The translations under genes were made by a program, and so were the position numbers. From NCBI GenBank assembly GCA_029339505.1, contig JAQISU010000210.1, positions 17,792,001 through 17,856,000 of the forward strand: a stretch of 64,000 bases of DNA, given 5' to 3'. The notes beneath the pieces were generated by a model that did no database searches, had not been told where the DNA came from, and saw nothing but the letters and a program-made list of their open reading frames with translations. The DNA is from Unio delphinus. Lineage: Eukaryota > Mollusca > Bivalvia > Unionida > Unionidae. This document shows, in pieces, positions 1 to 11,400 of this stretch (position 1 is its first letter; every line of letters starts with the position of its first letter).

Positions 1-1130
1 TGCTGTTAAACGTTTGTGTAGAAAATCTGTCCAATATTGTATTGTATCTTTAGGTTTAGCTGAAGTCCGCATCCGAATGAACTGATCTGAAATTAGATAT
101 ATTGATTGTCTGCACTTCCGGTGACTTTTACCGCAGAGGCTACATTAGTAAAATTTCTTTGTAGGTATTATTATTATTGCCTTTTAGCTATTAGTTAGGA
201 ATATTTTTTGTTTTCTGTGTATGACCTTCTATTTTCCAGTTGAAACTATTCTCAAAAGAAGTCCTTTTTACACCAAAGTGTTAACATTGTGATTGCTCTC
301 GAATTTTGGGAGGAGTGTAGGTGGGTGCCAACTGTCGTTCTGTACTCTTGCACAAGTTGTTTGGTGTATATTGTTCTACTCGAGAGTATTCTTATAGGGT
401 ATCAGCCTAAGTTATAACACGTAGAGCAAATGGATACAATTTTAGTTTAATATTATTCAAACATGTATGACTATTCCACATTCTCATATTTCCAAGAAGA
501 AGATTTTCTTAACACCCTTACAATTAACTGTCATATCATGCAAATATTTGGAAACTTTTAAACAAAAATGTAATTAAATGCTATTTATTTGTCAAAAACT
601 ATATCATTAAAAGTTATAGTAAATATATAATGTCGGCAAATAATTTTGATACATTGATAATTTTCCCTTTCTATCTCTATTACTATGATTCGACATGTCG
701 TTGGCCTCACTAAATCAATTACGACCGAGTGACATCATTACATTAATTGAGCCATAAATTTGAAAACGGTAAATAATTTGTATCAAAATCACATAAATCA
801 TATTTTATTTTGCTTTATAGTATTATTAAAACAAAAAACAATAATAATTTGTGTGTTGAAATCGATATATTCATAGAGAACATGTAAATACATGTGTATT
901 CGGTTTTTCAGTGTATTTCGGTGTTTCTAGTAACCCGGAATAAAGGTTCATGAATCACATTTATTAAGTCGCATTGACTGATAAGAGAAATAACATATAA
1001 TTTACTAACATCCCACTATATTTGCTTTCATCATGTTAAGATGTGTTGACTAATACATTCTCATAGTGACGTAGCTTTTGAGGTTCAACCTAAACTGCAC
1101 CTCTGAAAGCAGTTAATTACACTGTCTTCT
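1..1130. other. AT-rich flank, no gene seen
   Basis: I see no coding exon, RNA gene or clear repeat here. The stretch lies upstream of the MTMR9 start codon and could be intergenic DNA or a 5' UTR intron. No TATA box or CpG-rich promoter could be picked out by eye. Confidence 0.5.
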
Positions 1131-1535
1131 TCGGATAGTGGAAAGATTACAGTCCTCACCCTGCTTGATATGTTGCAAGCATTTTACACTGAAGACCATG
1201 ATATATTACTTTACCATCTCCAGCATGTATCATTCACAATACAGCTTTACAATGGTTCAAGTCCAACTTACTCAACAGGACACAAATTGTATCTGCAAAT
1301 GGAATACACTCCTTCCCAGTTGATCTATATTGTGGTATTACACAGGGGTCTGTTCTTCTTATTCTATACACCCAGGCACACTCAAGTGTCATAGATCATC
1401 ATCCAGTGCCTCACCAATTGTATGCTGATAACACTAAAATATACACATCTAGCCACCCAACTGAAGCTGATGCTACCATCCAAGGAGTAGAGAGGTGCAT
1501 TTCTAATATGCAACATGTATCAAGCTGCAGATGAA
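1131..1535 (+). mobile_element. CR1/L2-like LINE relic (reverse transcriptase part)
   Basis: Broken-frame translation gives pieces of a non-LTR reverse transcriptase. First comes a motif A-like stretch (LLDMLQAF..EDHDILLYHLQH), then NRTQIVSANGIHS, PVDLYCGITQGSVL, and a motif C written LYADN where active enzymes have YADD. It continues as SSHPTEADATIQGVERCIS, nearly identical to the relic at 39360-39782, so both come from one LINE family. Frameshifts and the YADD-to-YADN change show it is dead. The CR1/L2 label rests on motif style only. Confidence 0.75.
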
Positions 1536-1539
1536 AGAT

Positions 1540-2236
1540 TCTAAAACAGCAATTAAATATTTGCTGTGTGAAAATCACATTTTAATCCTTTACTTCCATT
1601 TCAGTGTAAACATTATTTGCTATGAAAACATGAAAAGGGTCAATCAACTGTCACAACGAAACCTGTGAGTACTTCTGTGAGACCCTAATTACCTGCTGGT
1701 TCTGTTTTGATCAAAAATTTTGCGAAGTGTTTGTTGCACTAAAATAATCAATTAAAAGAGACCCTTATTGTTTTATCACTTTGAATATGTGATTTGCATT
1801 GAATCAAGCAAGGGGGGATTTTGCTCAGCAGCAGATAAATCAGGGAGTAACACAAAAAGAATTAACTGATCTTTTTCAAAAAGTTAATTGACATTTGTCA
1901 AGCATATTACAACCAGAATTTTTATTTTCATGTTCTAATTTACATTGTTTTAAATTTGTACACTCATTAAATTCATGTTCGTAATGATCATCCCTTGTTT
2001 TTTTTTTTTATTATTTTATCTTTACCACATTCAGATGTATTTTTAGATTGATCAACATTGTTTATCAAAAAGAGAGTTGATCTTTTGTATTAAAAAAGTG
2101 TGTCTAATTTGGATCAAACAATAAAACTAGAATGTATGCAATTCAACACAAAAATAATTGACGTATTACACAATGTGTGAAGTGGTACACATGCATAGAA
2201 ACCACGTGGAATAATGTTTTCAATGATTTTCTCCTC
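1540..2236. other. Non-coding stretch before the 40-bp array
   Basis: No exon or repeat recognised. A short T-rich run lies near 2000. Confidence 0.4.
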
Positions 2237-2247
2237 ATTGCAATCAG

Positions 2248-2829
2248 AGTAATGATGTTTGAATACATTGTACCAATGTCTGTTTCCAGTATGATGTTCG
2301 AATATATTGTACCAATGTCTGTTTCCAGTAATGATATTTGAATATGTTGTACCAATGTCTGTTTCCAGTAATAATGTTTGAATATATTGTACCAATGTCT
2401 GATTCCAGTAATGATGTTTGAAAATGTTGTACCAATGTCTGTTTCCAGTAATAATGTTTGAATATATTGTACCAATGTCTGTTTCCAGTAATGATGTTTG
2501 AAAATGTTGTACCAATGTCTGTTTCCAGTAATAATGTTTGAATATATTGTACCAATGTCTGTTTCCAGTAATGGTGTTTGAATATGTTATACAATGTACC
2601 AATATCTGTTTCCAGTAATGATGTTTGAATATGTTGTACCAGTATCTGTTTCCAGTAATGGTGTTTGAATATGTTGTACAATGTACCAATGTCTGATTCC
2701 AGTAATGATGTTTGAATATGTTATACAATGTACCAATATCTGTTTCTAGTAATGATGTTTGAATATGTTGTACCAATATCTGTTTCCAGTAATGATGTTT
2801 GAATATGTTGTACCAATGTCTGATTCCAA
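2248..2829 (+). repeat. Minisatellite, 40-bp unit, about 14 copies
   Basis: The unit runs roughly ATGTCTGTTTCCAGTAATGA followed by TGTTTGAATATGTTGTACCA, with some 5-8 bp longer variants (TTATACAATGTACC). The array stops about 30 bp before the MTMR9 start codon. The sequence ATTGCAATCAG stands on both sides (2237-2247 and 2830-2840). The minus strand is open through the array in more than one frame. This gives a 240-codon phantom ORF, because 40 is not a multiple of three and the unit has no minus-strand stops. Confidence 0.93.
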
Positions 2830-2861
2830 ATTGCAATCAGTCAAATTCTGACTAGGGACAG

Positions 2862-3008
2862 ATGGAGTTTGCAGAGTTTATTAAAACTCCTCAAGTGGAC
2901 AATGTCATTCTTAGAAGACCCTTCCGGAAACCTGTGGAGGGAACCCTTTGTGTTATGGGACATCACCTGATTTTGTCCATTCGTCAAACCAATAAAGAGG
3001 AACTAGTG
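2862..3008 (+). CDS. MTMR9: MTMR9 exon 1 (start codon, PH-GRAM N-half)
   Basis: Forty-nine codons from ATG 2862. It matches the family through VEGTLCVMGHHLILS and RQTNKEEL. The donor is GTG|GTAATT, phase 0. The start is chosen because MEFAE is the conserved N-terminus. The 5' UTR boundary is unknown; an AG at 2839-2840 could be an acceptor for an upstream non-coding exon. Confidence 0.96.
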
Positions 3009-6000
3009 GTAATTCAATGCAACAGTTTTTACGAGTGTTTGGCCTTTAATGGCTATTGTTTTGCAATCCTCATATATATATAAAAAATGTAAATATGCTG
3101 CTGGTCAGCTGACCATCCATTTCTCATTGTCAACCCTAGCACCAATAAATTCACCAAATGTTCACATTAAACATGTATAATGCTTTTTAAAACCAAACAG
3201 CTTAACTTTATTTTTCAACCCATTGGTATAGGATACATACATTTTTTTTTCTTGGCCTGATGGCTTTTTGCCAATCCCTGTAGTAGCAAAGTTTGTTCAC
3301 CAGTGATCTTTAGAACGTAGCAAGTCATGTCTAACTGAAAACAGTATGATGCATTGGTGGATCAATGTCTATGTAGCAAGTCATGTCTATCTGAAAACAG
3401 TATGATGCATTGGTGGATCAATGTCTATGTAGCAAGTCATGTCTATCTGAAAACAGTATGATGCATTGGTGGATCAATGTCTATGTAGCAAGTCATGTCT
3501 AACTGAAAACAGTAGGATGCATTGGTGGATCAATGTCTATGTAGCAAGTCATGTCTATCTATAAACAGTATGATGCATTGGTGGATCAATGTCTATGTAG
3601 CAAGTCATGTCTATCTGAAAACAGTATGATGCATTGGTGGATCAGTGTCTATGTAGCAAGTCATGTCTATCTGAAAACAGTAGGATGCATTGGTGGATCA
3701 ATGTGTATGTTGCAAGTCATGTCTATCTGAAAGTAGTACGATGCATTGGTGGATCAATGTGTATGTTGCAAGTCATGTCTATCTGAAAACAGTAGGATGC
3801 ATTGGTGGATCGATGTGTATGTTGCAAGTCATGTCTATCTGAAAGCAGTAGGATGCATTGGTGGATCAATGTCTATGTATGTTCTTCAACTAATTTATTT
3901 ATAATGCTTTCTAAGTCATGTATATTGCTACAGTTAATATTGTCAGGACATATTATTGATATTAACAAATCCGAACACTTTTAAAATATATTTTTTTAAC
4001 CTTTTGAAGTCTTTGCAACTTTTTAAGGCCTATGTAACCATTAAGTGGTTATGTGAAAAAGCTTTCCAGTCGCTTCTCATGGGTTGGTGGTCCTTACTGG
4101 AGTTTTCATGGCTTCTTCAGATACTGTTAATACTGGCTGCATTGTATAGCCTGTCTTGTGCTATAAAATGGCATTAAAGCCAACATCAACAACAAGTAAC
4201 CTTTGATACCTGGTAACCTTTAAAGTCTATGGAACCTTTAAGATCTAGGTCACCTTTAAGATCTGTATAAATATTTTAGTCAATATAATTTTAAGGCCTC
4301 TGGATGTTTTAAGGTGTGTGTAACTTTTAGGTCCATAACTTGTAATGTCTGTGTAACCTTTAAGGCCTGTAGAACCTTTTAGGGTCTCTGAAAATTGTAA
4401 GGTCTATGCAACATTTTTGGTCTGTGGAACCTATAAAGTCTGTGTAATGTTTAGGGTCTGTGTAAGCTTTAGGGTCTATAACCTTTAAGATATATGTAAG
4501 CTTTTCAGGTCAGAGTAATCTGTAATCTCTATGTAACATTAAGGTCTTTATACCTTTAGGGTCTGTGTAATCTGTAAGGTCGTTGTAACATTAAGGTCAT
4601 TATACAATTAAGGTCTGTGTAACCTGTAAGGTTGTTGTAACATTAAGGTCTGTGTAATCTGTAAGGTCTATGTAACATTAAGACATATATACTTTAAGGT
4701 CTGTGTAATCTGTAAGGCCTTTGTAACATTAAAGATTTTATACCATTAAGGTCTGTGTAATCTGTAAGGTCTATGTAACATTAAGACATATATACTTTAA
4801 GGTCTTTGTAATCTATAAGGTCTTTGTAACATTAAGGTCTGTGTAATCTGTAAGGTGTATGTAACATTAAGACAACTTTAAGGCCTTTGTAATCTGTAAG
4901 GTCTTTGTAGCATTAAGGTCTTTATACTTTTAAAGTCAGTGTAATCTGTAAGGTCTATGTAACATTAAGGTCTGTATACCATTAAGGTCTGTGTAATCTG
5001 TAAGGTCTATATAACATTAAGACATATATACTTTAAGGTCTGTGTAATCTGTAAGGTCTTTGTAACATTAAAGATTTTATACCATTAAGGTCTTTGTAAT
5101 CTGTAAGGTCTTTGTAACATTAAGGTCTTTATACTTTTAAGGTCAGTGTAATCTGTAAGGTCTATGTAACATTAAGGTCTTTATACCAGTAAGGTCAGTG
5201 TAATTTGCAAGGTCTATGTAACATTAAGACATATCTACTTTAAGGTCTGTGTAATCTGTAAGGTCTTTGCAACATTAAGGATTTTATACCACTAAGGTCT
5301 TTGTAATCTGTAAGGTCTTTGTAACATTAAGGTTTTTATACCATTAAGGTCTTTGTAATCTGTAAGGTCTTTGTAACATTAAGGTCTTTATACCTTTATG
5401 GTCTGTGTAATCTGTAATCTCTATGTAACATTAAGGTCTTTATACGTTTAGTGTCTGTGTAATCTGTAAGGTCTTTGTAAAATTAAGGTCTTTATACCAT
5501 TAAGGTCTGTGTAATCTGTAAGGTCTATGTAACATTAAGGTCTTTATACCTTTAGGGTCTGTGTAAGCTGTAAGGTCTTTGTAACATTAAGGTCTTTATA
5601 CCTTTAGGGTCTGTGTAATCTGTAAGGTCTATGTAACATTAAGGTCTTTATACCTTTAGGGTCTGTGTAATCTGTAAGGTCTATGTAACATTAAGGTCTT
5701 TATACCTTTAGGGTCTGTGTAATCTGTAAGGTCTTTGTAACATTAAGGTCTTTATACCTTTAGGGTCTGTGTAATCTGTAAGGTCTATGTAACATTAAGG
5801 TCTTTATACCTTTATGGGTCTGTGTAATCTGTAAGGTCTTTGTAACATTAAGGTCTTTATACCTTTAAGGTCTGAGTAATCTGTAAGGTCTATGAATGTA
5901 GATCTGATAAAATGTGGACCATGGCACAGTCATAATATTTGGTTAAATTTCAGAAAAAAATCACATTGTCCCAGCAATTTTCTTGAAAAGTCTGTCGGCA

Positions 6001-8383
6001 ATTATAATCATGTGTTTTATCTATTTGTTAATTTCGTTTCAGCTACTGCACAGCAATGTAGACAGTGTTGAGAAGAGACTTGTGGGGTCAGGTGGCACCC
6101 TTTTGCTTCACTGCAAGGATTTCAGCATCCTCCAACTGGAAATTCCTTCAGCTGAAGATTGCCTGAATATTGGCAGTTCCATAGAACAGCTTTCTAATAT
6201 AGGTTGGTTCAAACGATCCATTTTTTGGCTGGGTAGCCTGTGCTTGGGAAAGAAGTTCAGATCAGTTAAATACAAGCAAATTCTTCACCTAGATATTTCT
6301 AATCTTACTATCAGAAGTCAAGCATGTTCAGTGATTACGATTTTAGTTTCAGTTTGTTTTTTGTAGTCGCTCTGTCACAGCAAGGCATGTTATTTAGTGT
6401 CAGGGCAATCAGGGTAAAGTGCATTGCCCAAGGAGACACCAGCTGACCCAGGTTTATCCATTGGTAGTATTTGAATCATTTTGGTCGTAAGTCCACCACC
6501 ATAACTCTCATGATGCTCGACTTGTGATCTGAATGGTGTCAGTTAGATTTCAGCTGTTAGATTAGCCTGGTGCATTGGCTGTGCTGTGTTCCTGGGGAAG
6601 GCATCTTTCTTGCTTCAGTACAATATAAACTTCATTTTTGCTGCTTTGTAAACACCTTAATTTTACTATCAAACCTGACACAACTTTCTCATCACAGGCA
6701 ATAAATAGTAGCCTAAACAGTTTTCATGCATAATACACTGACATTTGACCATCATTTATACAATTGAAGATGAACAAAGAAATATGTTTGGAAAGCTGCT
6801 GCCTGTCATACAAACGTCACTAGAACACTGAACAGAACAGGGTAATCATACAAGTTAGGTAACCTTATGTTGAGGTTGGTTTACTGTCATACTATAGTCA
6901 TCCCCAAATGAGTTCCAAGTTATATGAAGAATCATTTCATGCTGTGGTGCTTTATGGTGAGAACCCTATCAGTGCCATAAACTGTGTCAGTATGGCTGCT
7001 AGGGTGCTTGTTTGTGGAAATCTTGTGGTGTTTAACAATCTTATGCAAATTCAGTGCATCAGTGTGTCAAAAGTCAAACAAATTAGTTACACTGGTGCAA
7101 ATTCTTTATTTGAATGTGGAACATTTTTTTAAACAAAAAGATAGAAACAAAGTTTCAAAAAATAGAACTGAAAAGGAGATATAGTTCTATTCTCATATCA
7201 CATTGGAGTCTCGGTAATAATCATCTACCTATGCAATCACCTTGACGAGGTCTTTCAGGCATAAATATTGCAATTCATTTTATGTTTAAATTATTTAAAC
7301 CTTTCACAAAGTGCCAATAATCCAATCCCACAACCTGACAAAATTTCAGAAAATAGATGGTTTTCTTTCAGATAAACAAACATGCAGTCCTTTTTCCAGT
7401 AATATTTATCTATCTATGCCTTGATGAGGTCTTTAAATATTGCAATTTATTTTAATGATAATAATGCACTCCTACAACCTGACAACATTTCAGAAAATAG
7501 ATGTTTTTTTTCTTCAGATTAATATACAGTATGATTGGAATGGTGAAAACGAGATTTAATTCCAGTATATTTTCTGTCCATGAAAAATGTGAAATTAGAG
7601 AGTATGACTGTGAAATATACTTTCATTCTCATGTTTTCTAGTTTGTTTTCAAGCATGCCTTTAAGATATAAAACTTTCTTTCATGTATTTTGTGCTTAGA
7701 TTTGAGCTTGAAAAGAAATAGTTGTTACACTTGAACTGTATTGGGTATGGGTAGCAGGAGTTAATTGATTTATGTTCAGTCAGGTGGAACATGCAGGTTT
7801 ACATGGAATATTGAAGAGAATTTTATTGGATTGACAGGTAAAGAAAATCTGTTTTTTAAGGTATCAATTTATTTATAATATAGGACCATGCTAGAGCCAG
7901 TAATTAAGTTTGAACATAAGAACTTTCTTGGAAAATGGTTGTGGTTGGATAAATCATAGATGTGAATGCTGTGAAAACTTTGTGAAACATTATATAAAAA
8001 AAAACATTTTTCAGTGTGGTATCCACAAACTATAGGGCCAGTACAATAGAGAGTCAAATCAATTCAGCCGATCAAATGGCAGCTGTACAGGTTGAATGTC
8101 TGAAAACGGTTAATAAACTTTTGCTTACCTTTCTTACCTGAACAAATTTGTCATAGATAAATATACATTAGACTGTGTGTCAGGTAAAAAAAGTCCCATA
8201 ACCTTTTGCTTACCTTTCTTACCTGTTTTGTGGTTGATCTTTGTGACCCATATTGTTTACTGTTATAGAAAAGAGATGGGATAGTTAGTTCTATTTTTGT
8301 TTTTCTGTAGTAATATCATTATAGATGTTGTAAAGCACTTATATTTAGGTGCTATACAAAGTCTTCATTATTATTATTATTAC

Positions 8384-8441
<58 letters not shown>

Positions 8442-11400
8442 TGTTATTTCTTTCATTTTTGTCCATCAGTTTCTTCAATGATCTTGGTATCACTGTGCCC
8501 AAATTTCACTTTGTGTCTTTCTCTATGTATTTATGTCTGTCTGTTTGTCTTGGTTTTGGTATGTGTCTCAACTTTTAGACACATCTGTTTAAATTTTGTC
8601 TTTGCTTTGGTTTGTTAAATCAAGTATTATGTTTTACAGATGACACAACAATCAAGTACCCATTCTTTTTCCGTGCCAATTTTGATATAATGGAGGATGG
8701 TTGGCAGGCCTTCTTGCCAGAGAATGAAATCAGCCGATTTAAGGAATGTGCGGATGAGTGGAGACTATCATACATTAATAAAGATTATAAGGTCAGTCTG
8801 ATGATGGACCAGTTTGAGGTTATTTTCTGGTCTCTTAGATAAGCTGCTTATTATAATAAGTCCTTTTTAAAAAAAAATATTATAATTATTTCGCACCAAT
8901 AAATTTCACTGTCATAAATGTTATATTTTCCAATAAACATGCTCTAAAATTTATTTACAATAAATATTTGTATCCATCTACTTCAACCAGCAGTTTACTT
9001 TGCAGTAATGGTAAACTGCTCTGGTGGACTATTGGTTGGAGCATCTGCCATGGAAGTGGGAGGTTGTGGGTTCGATCCTTTACTGAGTCATACCAAAAGA
9101 CTTACAAAAAAGGCAATAACAGCTGCCTTGCTTGGCGCTCAGCATTAAGAGGTTAGTGTTATCACTGGTCGGCCTGGTGTCAGGATAATGTGACTGGGTG
9201 GATCATCATGCTACATGATGTCCCAGTGCTAGACATCACTATAATTTGCCTCACTGTGGATATCATAGCAATATGACTGAACTTTTTTTAAAGCTATATT
9301 AAAAATCCTAATTGAACAAACAAACAAACAAAAGCAATAATATTGGTACTGTATAATCTACCTTATATGTACAGATTTACTCCTACAGAGAAGTTAATCT
9401 ACCTTATGTGTTGATATTTACACATACAATGGTGTTAATCTTACTTATGTGTTGATATTTACTCCTTCAGTGGTGTTAATCTACCTTATGCATTGAGAAT
9501 CTACCTTACATGTTGAGAATTTCTCCTACAGTGATGTTAATCTAACTTGCGTGTTGAGATTTACACACATTGGTCTTCATCTACCTTATGTGTTGAAATA
9601 TACACCTACACTGGTGTTGGTTTGCATTTTGTGTTGAGATTTACATCTACAGTAGTGTCAGTCTGAAATTATTTTCCACTTGACTTTGCCTTTTTTATTG
9701 TCTGTATATTAAAGATAGGTAATTATGACAAAGTGTAATAAATAATAGTAATATAGCTGGAATGATGCATTTGAATCGTGTTTACGGGTCATACATTTGT
9801 ATACAAGCAAAACATCAGTGGAGGCATCATCAATTCTTACTTACACCCAAACTGTCATCTGCCACCCTGTCTGGTCATGAATATTTTTTACTCTATGCCT
9901 TTTTGATTGGAACAATGAAAACACAGGTGTCTAGTGCTTTTCCATCATTTTGTAACAATACTGAATAGATGTTTACGATCACTAATTGACTTAGAAATTT
10001 CTCCTTTGAAAACGTTCCCCGATCACATTACTTTAGGGATATTAGCCTGCTACCTCGCGAATCCAGCCCTACCAAAAGACGAAAATTCGTCTTTCCTGTC
10101 TAGGTCATATAGACAAAGGGCAATAACTCTTGCCCCTTACCTCCCCTTGCTACCCGCTAGGTGTCGCTTCTTTAGTTTTTTAGCTTCGCTGTATGCGAAA
10201 ACACGTACAATTAGACCTCCAATGAATCCAAGCCATCTTAGTGTAAATTCTGACCATCCGAAGTTAAATTTGGAATTACTGTGTTGGATAATCATTCCTC
10301 TACAGGTTGTATACATTATTTTACAATATTTTCCAATTTGAGTGACTTTGTCACCTTTTCTAGACTTCGGACCAGGTTGCAACGTGGTCAAAAAGCACGC
10401 TTATGGCGGTACTAGCATGTAATACATGTAGCACTCAATAATTTCGCTTATTCCGTATGTAACGTTTACGATATTAGCGACTAATAAGGTGCTGCATTGA
10501 TAATTTGTGCTTTATTTATCTTCTTTGACGTTTCAGTAGACTTCAAAAAAGTCTTTGAACGACCAATTTGCGACTATTTAATGGCGGACTTCGTGTTGTA
10601 GTCACGAATTCACGCGACACTTAATCATTTCGCTTTCTCCGTTAGTTACGGTTATGGAATAGCGACTTAATAGCATACTGAATAGTTAATTTGTGCTTTT
10701 TTTATCTTCTTTCCGTTTCAGTAGACTTCGTCTCTGAACGACCAGTTGCGACTATTTAATGGCGGAATTTCGTGTTGTAGTCACGAGTTCACGCGACACT
10801 AAATCATTTCGCTTCCTCCGTTAGTTACGGTTATGGTAATAGCGACTTAATAGCGTGTTGAATTGCTAAATGTGCTTTGTTTATCATCTTTTTTGTTTCA
10901 GTAGACTTCGTCTTGAACGACCTATTGCAACACGCTCACGGCGATAACTAGTGTGGTCATTAAGAGTTAACATGTCACGGAATAATTTGACTACTCCGTT
11001 AATAACGGTTATAGTATTATCGAATTAATAATATGCTGAATTTTTTAATTTGTGCTTTGTTCTCTTCTTTTGTCGTTTCAGTAGCAAAGTCGACAACGAA
11101 GGCATGAATGGCAAAATGGGTGTTGGCAATGTGGAAATGGAGGAAATTATGTTGACATGGTTTAGGCTGCCCAGTGGATGTAAATTTCACCGCAGGTCCG
11201 TGCATGGCTTTCGGGCCTGTAAGTCCGGACGCATGGAGTCTAGGCTGGATCAATTGGATCCATTTTTTTATGCACTTTCACCGGCCGTCCAGCCGACACC
11301 GTCAGTTCAGCCGGCACTTCAGCAGGCACCAACCAGCATTAGTCGTACATCCGGCACCGTCCGTTCAGCCCAAATGGCACCGGACGGCCAGCCGACCTTC

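Noticed and set aside
2114..2836. 240-codon minus-strand open frame
   Set aside because: It is the translation of a 40-bp minisatellite; the same array is open in other minus frames and the product is a pure repeat.
3317..5895. CRISPR-like look of evenly spaced direct repeats
   Set aside because: Units are contiguous, with no unique spacers; eukaryotic intron minisatellites.
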